Positions 1 to 5,473 of a stretch of 8,773 nucleotides of DNA are shown here, in pieces. The stretch is from an uncultured bacterium (lineage in GTDB: Bacteria; Bacillota; Clostridia; Lachnospirales; Anaerotignaceae). A program made the translations under genes and the position numbers. Under the pieces are notes generated by a model. The model had not been told where the DNA came from. It saw only the letters and a list, made by a program, of their open reading frames with translations, and did not search any database. Position 1 is the first letter of the stretch; every line of letters begins with the position of its first letter. The stretch is from assembly GCA_905214825.1 (NCBI GenBank), contig CAJMNV010000083.1, positions 1-8,773 of the forward strand, given 5' to 3'.

Positions 1-59
1 ATGTTCTATCACTCTCCGTTTCACAGCCCTTTGCTGCGTACCGCCAATATTCTCTTTCC
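1..59 (-). promoter_or_regulatory. Candidate structured leader (possible T-box stem I), cut by the left edge
   Basis: Read on the minus strand, this starts just after the -10 box of the 60-88 promoter with GGAAAGAGAATATTGG, followed by AAAGGGCTGT and ACGGAGAGTG. The order and spacing (an AAAGAG-A-TA element, about 15 bases, an AAAG(C/G)G element, then a GGAGAGTG-like loop) resemble my memory of the 5' half of T-box stem I in clostridial leaders. T-boxes sense uncharged tRNA and control synthetase or amino-acid genes by attenuation. The specifier loop, antiterminator and TGG-acc motif would lie outside the window, so this is pattern resemblance only. A competing local hairpin, CGCAGC/GCTGTG around AAAGG, is also possible. 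No reading frame here has a convincing ribosome binding site. Confidence 0.33.
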
Positions 60-88
60 ATCATAATATAAACATCAGCGGATTGCAA
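60..88 (-). promoter_or_regulatory. Sigma-A-type promoter reading off the left edge
   Basis: On the minus strand there is a -35 box TTGCAA (83-88), a 17-base spacer and a -10 box TATGAT (60-65). It lies in the short gap after the mtaB stop and points away from mtaB, so it should drive a gene beyond position 1. Transcription would start near 53, at the beginning of the candidate leader. The same TTGCAA-N17 layout recurs at 2856-2884 and 4698-4726. Confidence 0.55.
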
Positions 89-126
89 CCGTTGTTTGAT
101 TACATAAATATTACAAAATCTGTCAT

Positions 127-1425
127 TTATTCTGCCAATACACCAAAAGCTGTTTCGCCATCACTTTCTATGATTTTTGTTTGTGCAATAACATTTGACA
201 AAACTTTTTCGCTTTTGGTATGCACTTTGATATAATTTGTGGTATGCCCTTCATATACATTTTCACCAACAGCCCGTTCATACAACACCGACATCATTTT
301 CCCTATATGTGCTTTTACAAATGCTTCTGCCATATTGTCACTAATTGCAATCAAATCTTGACTGCGTGTTTGTTTGACTGCATTTTGCAGTTGGTCTTTT
401 CGTTCTGCGGCAGGTGTACCTTTTTTTGGGGAATAAGGAAATACATGAATTTTAGAAAACTGCATTTCTTGTGCAAACGCTTTGCTTTGTGCATAATCTT
501 GTTCTGTTTCACCAGGAAACCCTACAATCACATCTGTTGTCAATGCCACATCGGGCAAATGTTTGCGTAATATCTGTACCGCTTTGCGGTATTGTATGGT
601 ATCATATTTGCGGTTCATTTCTTTTAATATTTTGTCACAACCACTTTGCAATGACAAATGGAAATGGTCGCAAACCTTCGGCAATTTTGCCATTTCTTGT
701 GCAAATGTTTCTGTCACCACATTTGGCTCTATGGAGCTGAACCGAATTCTTTCAATTCCTTCCACATCATGCACTTGTTTGATAATATCCGTCAATGTTA
801 CTGTTTTCAAGTCTTTTCCATAACTTGCCACATGAATACCCGTCAAAACCACTTCTTTGAAACCATTTTCTGCCAACCGCTTCACTTCTTCCACAACATC
901 TTTTGGGGCACGACTGCGAATAGGGCCTCTTGCATAAGGAATAATGCAATAAGAACAAAATTGACTGCAACCATCTTGTATTTTCAAATAAGCCCTTGTG
1001 CGATTGGACAATTTCTGTATCGACAAAGGTTCAAATGTGCGTTCATGCATAATATCCGTTACATAATTGCAAACACCTTGTTCCTGTTGATATGCCTCCA
1101 CCAGCTCCACAATTTTGCTTTTATCTTTTGTACCAATCACCAAATTGACGCCCATAATTTCTTCCAATTCTTTTGGTGCTGTCTGTGCATAACACCCAAC
1201 CACAGCCACCACAGCATCTTCATTTTGCCGTTTGACTTTTCGAATCAACTGGCGGGATTTTTTATCCCCAAAATTGGTCACTGTACAAGTGTTGATAATA
1301 TAAATATCGGCAGTATCTTCCACAGACACCACCTCATAGCCTTTTTCTGCAAACAATTCTGCAATGGCTTCACTTTCATATTGATTGACTTTACACCCTA
1401 AGGCATAACTTGCTATTTTTTTCAT
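127..1425 (-). CDS. mtaB: tRNA (N6-L-threonylcarbamoyladenosine(37)-C2)-methylthiotransferase MtaB
   Basis: This 432-residue radical-SAM enzyme matches the usual family length. It adds a methylthio group to t6A at position 37 of tRNAs that read ANN codons, giving ms2t6A, in the cytoplasm. The N-terminal MTTase domain shows the three auxiliary-cluster cysteines: C11 (ALGCKVNQ), C47 (NTCTVTN) and C78 (VVGCYAQ). The radical-SAM cluster is C153-x3-C157-x2-C160 (DGCSQFCSYC). A C-terminal TRAM-like region covers roughly residues 370-432. The short GCKVNQYES N-terminus with the TCTVTNFGDKKSRQ block is the MtaB/YqeV signature rather than MiaB or RimO. AAGGAG sits 4 bases before the ATG. It is the last gene of the minus-strand operon, 22 bases after the HAD gene. 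No clear terminator follows; instead a new promoter appears at 60-88. Confidence 0.95.
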   Translation of the reverse strand: MKKIASYALGCKVNQYESEAIAELFAEKGYEVVSVEDTADIYIINTCTVTNFGDKKSRQLIRKVKRQNEDAVVAVVGCYAQTAPKELEEIMGVNLVIGTKDKSKIVELVEAYQQEQGVCNYVTDIMHERTFEPLSIQKLSNRTRAYLKIQDGCSQFCSYCIIPYARGPIRSRAPKDVVEEVKRLAENGFKEVVLTGIHVASYGKDLKTVTLTDIIKQVHDVEGIERIRFSSIEPNVVTETFAQEMAKLPKVCDHFHLSLQSGCDKILKEMNRKYDTIQYRKAVQILRKHLPDVALTTDVIVGFPGETEQDYAQSKAFAQEMQFSKIHVFPYSPKKGTPAAERKDQLQNAVKQTRSQDLIAISDNMAEAFVKAHIGKMMSVLYERAVGENVYEGHTTNYIKVHTKSEKVLSNVIAQTKIIESDGETAFGVLAE

Positions 1426-1447
1426 AATACTCCTTCTATCTATGACT

Positions 1448-2242
1448 TTACAGCCCTGTATATTCTTTTATGATGTTGACAACAGCCCCCGCATTGTTAT
1501 TGCCTGCCACAAAATTTGCTTTTTGTTTGACAGCATCGGCAGCATTTTCCATCGCATAACTATATTTTGCACAAGCAAACATTTCCACATCATTCCACTG
1601 GTCACCAAATACCAATGTTTCTTCTGGCAAAATCCCCCACATTTTTTGTAATGCTGCAACCGCACTGCCTTTGTTGACACCTTTCAAACCTGTATCCAAA
1701 CAATTCTCGCCAGAAATCACCAATGTCATATCATCTGTCAAAAGTGGTTTCAATTTTTCATAATACACTTTTGTCGGCATTTTGTTATTGATGATAAGAG
1801 ATACCTTTGTCACATCTTTTGTTACATCATACAAAGATGGTACATATTCCATATCATAATGAAATTTGGGAGAAGTCAAATGGTCGTATAAATATTTGCT
1901 TTCCGTATTGCCGCAGTATTTAGCACACACCAAGGCATCTGCACCGCCCACTTTTGCCACAGCATCCAAACAATGTATAATCTGTGTATGCGTCATACCT
2001 TTATAATATAGTTCCTCTGTATCATTTTGCACCACAAACGCCCCATTTTCAGCAATCATTGTCATTTCATGAATATGTTCTGCAAAATCATGCCGCAAAC
2101 TGGGATATTGTCTACCGCTTGCCACAACAAATCGTATCCCTTTTTGTTTTAGTTTTGGCAACAAATCATAAATTCTTTCATCAATTTGTTTTTTATCATT
2201 CAATAACGTTCCGTCCATATCGGACACAATCAATTTTATCAT
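1448..2242 (-). CDS. Cof-type HAD-IIB family hydrolase (sugar-phosphate phosphatase-like)
   Basis: This 264-residue protein is full length for the Cof/YidA group of haloacid dehalogenase phosphatases. These are cytosolic Mg-dependent enzymes that hydrolyse sugar phosphates, flavin phosphates or other small phosphate esters. Motif I is SDMDGTLL with nucleophile D8 and acid/base D10. Motif II is the serine of ASGR (S42). Motif III is K191 in NKGSAVAAL. Motif IV is GDQWNDVEMF (D214, D218). The segment between about 80 and 185 is the C2B cap that sets substrate choice; I cannot name the substrate. Its ATG overlaps the stop of the upstream gene (ATGA), and AGAGG lies about 8 bases before it within the end of that gene, which implies translational coupling. 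The substrate-level function remains open. Confidence 0.9.
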   Translation of the reverse strand: MIKLIVSDMDGTLLNDKKQIDERIYDLLPKLKQKGIRFVVASGRQYPSLRHDFAEHIHEMTMIAENGAFVVQNDTEELYYKGMTHTQIIHCLDAVAKVGGADALVCAKYCGNTESKYLYDHLTSPKFHYDMEYVPSLYDVTKDVTKVSLIINNKMPTKVYYEKLKPLLTDDMTLVISGENCLDTGLKGVNKGSAVAALQKMWGILPEETLVFGDQWNDVEMFACAKYSYAMENAADAVKQKANFVAGNNNAGAVVNIIKEYTGL

Positions 2243-2811
2243 ATTTCACGCCTCTTTATACTGCTGTCATTGATACGGAAAAATAAGGGAAGTATTTGCA
2301 TGACAGTATCAGCATCTTTTCCGGAAAGCCATATCAAATATTGACGCAAAGCCTCCCATTTTTTGCTTTTTGGCACAACTTTTGCACAAATTTCTTCCAT
2401 CTCATTCAATTTTTCCATAATTTCTTCTTTTTCCAAAAAAGGCAGGTTTGACATACCAAGTGCAATACGCACCGATGTAAAATCTGCTTTGTGGTCAATT
2501 TCTTTTTCTTCTTTTTGGATATAGTATTCCATCAAACCTTCATTTGTATAACCATTTTCTCGAAACGCTTGCAATCGTTCCACCAAACATAATATATTGC
2601 GGCGATAAACTTCTGCCATTTCTTCTGGATTATCCCGATTTTGAATGACATATAGATATTGGTCAAAACCATCTATTTTTTCTTCATAATGCTGCAACAA
2701 TGTTTGAAACAATGCCCCAAGCTGTGCATTGTCATGCGAATAATTTTCCCAAATATCATAACATTGTTGCAAATCCGTTTCTATCATGGTTTGCATATCT
2801 TTTTCTTCCAT
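2239..2811 (-). CDS. Hypothetical helical protein, first gene of the HAD-mtaB operon
   Basis: I do not recognise this 190-residue protein. It is charged, rich in Glu, Lys, Leu and Ile, and appears almost wholly alpha-helical. It has no signal peptide or membrane segment, so it should be cytosolic. Short heptad-like Glu/Leu stretches around residues 55-110 and 125-150 could form coiled coils. A more distinctive block lies near the C-terminus (about 150-180): KKWEALRQYLIWLSGKD and then MQILPLFFRI. The ATG at 2811 is preferred because AGAAGGGCGG lies about 8 bases upstream. An internal ATG at 2796 has only a weak site. It follows a clear promoter (2856-2884), and its stop overlaps the start of the HAD gene by four bases, suggesting balanced expression and perhaps a shared role. 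It could be an adaptor or regulatory partner of the phosphatase, but that is speculation from position alone. Confidence 0.8.
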   Translation of the reverse strand: MEEKDMQTMIETDLQQCYDIWENYSHDNAQLGALFQTLLQHYEEKIDGFDQYLYVIQNRDNPEEMAEVYRRNILCLVERLQAFRENGYTNEGLMEYYIQKEEKEIDHKADFTSVRIALGMSNLPFLEKEEIMEKLNEMEEICAKVVPKSKKWEALRQYLIWLSGKDADTVMQILPLFFRINDSSIKRREI

Positions 2812-2855
2812 ACTGCCGCCGCCCTTCTTGTTGGGAAGTTTTTGTCACTATATGT

Positions 2856-2884
2856 AGTATAACAAAACCCATTTGTCTTTGCAA
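2856..2884 (-). promoter_or_regulatory. Sigma-A promoter of the hypothetical-HAD-mtaB operon
   Basis: On the minus strand the -35 box is TTGCAA (2879-2884) and the -10 box is TATACT (2856-2861), separated by exactly 17 bases. The two bases TG sit one base before the -10 box (TGTTATACT), making it an extended -10. The expected start is near 2849, about 38 bases before the ATG at 2811. A 19-base inverted repeat (2877-2895, arms CTTTGC/GCAAAG) overlaps the -35 box and could be an operator. Confidence 0.7.
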
Positions 2885-2895
2885 GCAGAGCAAAG
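2877..2895. promoter_or_regulatory. Inverted repeat over the -35 box (possible operator)
   Basis: Perfect 6-base arms CTTTGC and GCAAAG surround seven bases. The repeat covers the -35 element of the 2856-2884 promoter. Overlap with -35 is a common position for a repressor site, but arms this short arise by chance in AT-rich DNA, and no regulator is encoded nearby. Confidence 0.25.
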
Positions 2896-2973
2896 GGAAA
2901 AAAGGCTTTTTCATACAAAAGCAAGTTCTCTGTAAAAAAGAATGTTTTGCATTTTGGTTCATTTTTGAAAAAT

Positions 2974-3019
2974 AGAAAGTACGAAACCTCTTGCAAAATC
3001 AAAAGATTTCGTACTTTTT
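2974..3019. terminator. Bidirectional hairpin terminator
   Basis: Arms AAAGTACGAAA (2976-2986) and TTTCGTACTTT (3007-3017) form an 11-base perfect stem. It extends past a two-base CC bulge by TCTT (2989-2992) pairing AAGA (3003-3006), leaving a 10-base loop. On the plus strand the stem runs straight into TTTTT; on the minus strand it is followed by CTATTTTT. It most plausibly ends leftward transcripts from the 3252-3719 gene before the next operon's promoter. It could also stop stray plus-strand reads. Confidence 0.65.
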
Positions 3020-3251
3020 CACTTTTTGTTTATACACCACAAAGCAGGCTGTTTGCTATTTCTATATCGCATCATTTTGTTGTAATGGTTTTCCATATTA
3101 TTTTTTGTGCAGATAACATATCTTGTATAGGGGCTAACCAAAGCAAAACAATTTGTTTCCTGTTTCTCCCAGTCAATCTTTTCCCATAACTTTTAAAGCC
3201 ATGTAGCTACTTTTTTGGAAATATGCCAAAATGATGGGTCTTATACTTTTT
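3020..3251. other. Gene-free stretch between the 155-residue gene and its terminator
   Basis: About 230 bases separate the stop of the 3252-3719 gene from the hairpin at 2974-3019. On the minus strand one frame stays open for about 58 codons (roughly 3019-3195). Its only good ATG (3094-3096) gives a 25-residue peptide with no ribosome binding site. I see no tRNA, repeat or riboswitch. It may be a long 3' untranslated region, a small RNA processed from it, or the remains of a decayed gene. Confidence 0.4.
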
Positions 3252-3719
3252 TCAATCTTCTTCGTCTTCGTCCTCGTCATCAATGATAACCACCATACCA
3301 CCCATGCGTTCATTCAATTCTTTTCTTGTGATTTTAATGATATTTGGCACAACACCATTTGGTTGTTCATCAATGAAATAGGGACCTTCTTTGTCGCAAT
3401 CATTTTCATCTAACCAGCCACTGAAAAATGAAATAATGGAACGCATAATTTCCACACTATGTCCCCAATAATCCAAATCCAAGAATATCAATCTTCTTTT
3501 ATCGCCTGTTTTTGAAAATTTACGGCTTTTGTAAGCCATGGTAAACAAACGTCTTTCTTCCCCTTTGTATGTGAAATATACTGCCATTTCATTACTTTCC
3601 CCAAAGCGGTTTTCATAACGGTTGACTTTTGCTTCTGGGTCAAAATAACGAGAAATAAAGCGGTAAATCTGTTCCAATTCAATTTCTTTGGTAATATAGC
3701 CATGTGTTTTTGCTGTCAT
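3252..3719 (-). CDS. Hypothetical 155-residue protein with acidic tail
   Basis: I do not recognise this protein. It appears soluble, with no signal peptide or membrane span. Residues 1-115 look mixed alpha/beta, with a Lys/Arg-rich middle (about 55-78, YKGEERRLF and KSRKFSKTGDKRR) followed by LIFLDLDYWG. The C-terminus ends in an almost purely acidic tail (IIDDEDEDEED), as seen in some DNA-mimic, chaperone-binding or nucleic-acid-associated proteins, though a tail alone does not assign a role. The ATG at 3719 has AAAGGATG about 9 bases upstream and its own promoter (3782-3810). The gene stands alone between terminators, which argues for an independently expressed, non-operonic function. A link to a phage or plasmid is possible, but nothing here shows it. 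Confidence 0.8.
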   Translation of the reverse strand: MTAKTHGYITKEIELEQIYRFISRYFDPEAKVNRYENRFGESNEMAVYFTYKGEERRLFTMAYKSRKFSKTGDKRRLIFLDLDYWGHSVEIMRSIISFFSGWLDENDCDKEGPYFIDEQPNGVVPNIIKITRKELNERMGGMVVIIDDEDEDEED

Positions 3720-3781
3720 TGCAATTTCATCCTTTCATTTTATAAAAATTATGTATACAAAATATCTTTTCCATTTCTTGC

Positions 3782-3810
3782 ATTATACAAAACCTTTTGT
3801 TTGCTGACAA
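3782..3810 (-). promoter_or_regulatory. Near-consensus sigma-A promoter of the 155-residue gene
   Basis: On the minus strand the -35 box is TTGTCA (3805-3810), the spacer is 17 bases and the -10 box is a perfect TATAAT (3782-3787). Only one base departs from consensus, so expression should be substantial. The predicted start near 3775 leaves a leader of about 55 AT-rich bases before the ATG at 3719. Confidence 0.7.
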
Positions 3811-3823
3811 TAGCCGACACAAC

Positions 3824-3852
3824 AAAACCCACCATTTTTTATGGCAAACTTT
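3824..3852 (-). terminator. Weak terminator-like hairpin downstream of mtnN
   Basis: On the minus strand AAAGTTTGCCAT (3852-3841) can pair with ATGGTGGGTTTT (3835-3824) around an AAAAA loop. This gives 12 consecutive pairs, five of them G-U wobbles. The tail (GTTGTG) is poor in T. Because of the wobbles the structure works only in the minus-strand RNA, which fits a role after mtnN (stop at 3874), but it is a marginal terminator. Confidence 0.35.
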
Positions 3853-3873
3853 TTGTTATTTTTTTGATGTGCA

Positions 3874-4575
3874 TTATTTGATATTTTCAATCATTTTTTG
3901 TGTCAAAAAACTGCTTCTTTCTGCTGCCATCATACAAAATTCATCAAAAGACATACCTGCGTCCTCATTTGCATCATCTGAAATGGCACGAATAATGACA
4001 AATGGAATGTTGTTCAAATAACAAGTTTGTGCAATCGCTGCCCCTTCCATTTCGGCACAATCCCCTTTGACATTGCAACGAATTTTTTCTTTTCCTTCTT
4101 TTGTGCTGATAAATTGGTCTCCACTTGCCACACGTCCAACCAATACATGATATTTATCTGCTTGTTCTTTTGCTGCATTTTCTGCCAATTCTACAAGCAT
4201 ATCATCTGCTTTGAAATAACTTTCTGCCATACGGGGAATGATACCCACAGGGTCACCAAATGCAGTGGTATCCATATCATGTTGTACAGCATCAGAAGAA
4301 ATCAAAATATCCCCAATTTTCAAATCCGTAGATACTGCCCCTGCAACTCCTGTGTTAATCACATAATCTACGCCAAAATGGTCAATCATGGCTTGTGTGC
4401 ATATTGCTGCATTGACTTTGCCAATGCCGCTTTTTACCAACACCACTTGATTTTTTCCATATTTCCCAACGCAATAAGAAAGCCCAGCTACGCTTTTTGT
4501 TGTAACAATTTCCAGTTTTTGTTTCAAAGACGCAACTTCTTCTTCCATCGCTCCAATCACGCCAATAATTGCCAT
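3874..4575 (-). CDS. mtnN: 5'-methylthioadenosine/S-adenosylhomocysteine nucleosidase
   Basis: This 233-residue protein has the family's usual length. It hydrolyses the N-glycosidic bond of methylthioadenosine, S-adenosylhomocysteine and 5'-deoxyadenosine to release adenine, clearing inhibitory SAM by-products in the cytosol and feeding methionine and purine salvage. The N-terminus IIGVIGAMEEEV carries the catalytic acid E12. The substrate-binding block AEMEGAAIAQ has E175 and E177, and RAISDDA carries catalytic D200. VINTGVAGAV (about 73-81) is the glycine-rich purine-binding loop. The frame is open to 4641, but the ATG at 4575 is chosen because AGGAG lies 8 bases upstream and the family begins there; the longer form would add 22 unconserved residues. 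It is monocistronic and divergent from the amidotransferase operon. Confidence 0.95.
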   Translation of the reverse strand: MAIIGVIGAMEEEVASLKQKLEIVTTKSVAGLSYCVGKYGKNQVVLVKSGIGKVNAAICTQAMIDHFGVDYVINTGVAGAVSTDLKIGDILISSDAVQHDMDTTAFGDPVGIIPRMAESYFKADDMLVELAENAAKEQADKYHVLVGRVASGDQFISTKEGKEKIRCNVKGDCAEMEGAAIAQTCYLNNIPFVIIRAISDDANEDAGMSFDEFCMMAAERSSFLTQKMIENIK

Positions 4576-4618
4576 GTTTATCACTCCTGACTTTATTTCT
4601 ATTGATTGATTTTGTTTT

Positions 4619-4648
4619 ATCATATCATAAACTTTGCACATAATTCAA
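4619..4648 (-). promoter_or_regulatory. Candidate promoter of mtnN
   Basis: On the minus strand TTGAAT (4643-4648) and TATGAT (4619-4624) are 18 bases apart. A second overlapping TATGAT (4624-4629) is too close to this -35 box. The start would fall about 40 bases before the mtnN ATG. This is weaker than the other promoters in the window. Confidence 0.4.
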
Positions 4649-4678
4649 GAACCCACCAAAAATCCCCATTTGATTTTT

Positions 4679-4693
4679 TGACAAAGCTTGTCA
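4679..4693. promoter_or_regulatory. Inverted repeat between divergent promoters (possible operator)
   Basis: TGACAAAGCTTGTCA has perfect 6-base arms around AGC. It lies 4 bases upstream of the -35 box of the plus-strand promoter (4698-4726) and about 30 bases upstream of the mtnN promoter. That is a suitable place for an activator or shared regulator. The arms are short and no regulator gene is nearby. Confidence 0.3.
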
Positions 4694-4697
4694 TTTG

Positions 4698-4726
4698 TTG
4701 CAAAACACAGCTGTTTTTTGTATACT
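4698..4726 (+). promoter_or_regulatory. Sigma-A promoter of the amidotransferase-mscS-DUF951 operon
   Basis: The -35 box TTGCAA (4698-4703) and the -10 box TATACT (4721-4726) are separated by 17 bases. Transcription should begin near 4733, about 26 bases before the ATG at 4759. Both boxes are identical to those of the minus-strand promoter at 2856-2884. Confidence 0.7.
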
Positions 4727-4758
4727 ATAAAAAAGAACATAAAAGGAGTGTCATTTTT

Positions 4759-5466
4759 ATGAAAAAGCCATTGATTGGTATTACACCAAATTACAACGCA
4801 AATACAAAAGAATATCAAATTCATGAAGATTATGCCAATGCTGTGTTACACGCAGGCGGTATTCCTGTCTTGCTTTTCCCCGAAACAGGATTTCCGAATT
4901 ATGTTGATGCCATCATACTCAGCGGTGGTGGTGACATCGACCCACTGCTTTTTGGAGAAGAACCCATACTCCAAAACGGCGAAATTTCTCCATTGCGTGA
5001 CCATTACGAATTGGAACTTTGCAAACAAGCATTACAAACACCATTACCCATATTAGGCATATGTCGTGGTATGCAAATATTAAATATTGCCGCAGGCGGC
5101 ACCATATACCAAGACATATTGACACAAACAGGCTCTATATTGAAACATAGCCAGCAAGCCCCACGTGCTTATGGCACACATACCATATCCGTCGACACAA
5201 ACAGTCTGTTATATCAATTATGGCAAGAACCACAGATTGTTGTCAATTCTATACACCACCAAGCAGTATGTCGATTGGGTGTAGGCTTTTTTATGGCTGC
5301 ACAAAGCACAGATGGATTGACAGAAGCCATACAGCAACGTGACAAAGATTTTGTATTGGGGGTACAATGGCATCCAGAAGTCATGCCTACAATGGAACAA
5401 AACGCCATATTCGGTCGTTTGGTAGAATCTGCCATATCTTACCGTGCAACCAGAAAGGACGGATAA
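4759..5466 (+). CDS. Peptidase C26 / gamma-glutamyl-gamma-aminobutyrate hydrolase-like class I amidotransferase
   Basis: This 235-residue protein is a stand-alone class I glutamine amidotransferase-fold hydrolase of the PuuD type. Such enzymes cleave gamma-glutamyl amide bonds, for example gamma-Glu-GABA in putrescine breakdown. The opening KPLIGITPNY and the block AIILSGGGDIDPLLFGEE (about 51-68) are typical of the family. The nucleophile elbow is GICRGMQ with C102, and the other triad members are H205 and E207 in GVQWHPE. The frame is open upstream to 4606, but the ATG at 4759 is chosen: AAGGAG lies 10 bases before it, the promoter lies just upstream, and homology begins there. No other putrescine genes are nearby, so the true substrate may differ. 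The mscS gene starts 7 bases after its stop, so the two are co-transcribed. Confidence 0.9.
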   Translation: MKKPLIGITPNYNANTKEYQIHEDYANAVLHAGGIPVLLFPETGFPNYVDAIILSGGGDIDPLLFGEEPILQNGEISPLRDHYELELCKQALQTPLPILGICRGMQILNIAAGGTIYQDILTQTGSILKHSQQAPRAYGTHTISVDTNSLLYQLWQEPQIVVNSIHHQAVCRLGVGFFMAAQSTDGLTEAIQQRDKDFVLGVQWHPEVMPTMEQNAIFGRLVESAISYRATRKDG

Positions 5467-5473
5467 AAACACC

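Noticed and set aside
1..65. Open minus-strand frame starting MMEREYW at 65 and running off the left edge
   Set aside because: No ribosome binding site precedes the ATG codons, and the start overlaps the -10 box of a good promoter. A non-coding leader fits better.
658..1401. A 247-codon plus-strand open frame
   Set aside because: It lies wholly antisense to mtaB, whose catalytic motifs are intact. The translation is rich in His, Phe, Cys and Asn without domain character, a by-product of codon choice on the real strand.
3019..3096. 25-residue minus-strand ORF (MENHYNK...)
   Set aside because: No ribosome binding site, no recognisable features, and short enough to be chance in AT-rich DNA.
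4027..4590. A 187-codon plus-strand open frame
   Set aside because: It is antisense to mtnN, has no ribosome binding site and shows the same His/Phe/Cys-rich shadow composition.
4576..4641. N-terminal extension of mtnN by 22 residues
   Set aside because: The extension is unconserved, overlaps the likely promoter, and the internal ATG at 4575 has an ideal AGGAG.
4678..4683. TTGACA as -35 box for the plus-strand operon
   Set aside because: It is a perfect hexamer but 37 bases from the TATACT -10 box; TTGCAA at 4698-4703 has the right 17-base spacing.
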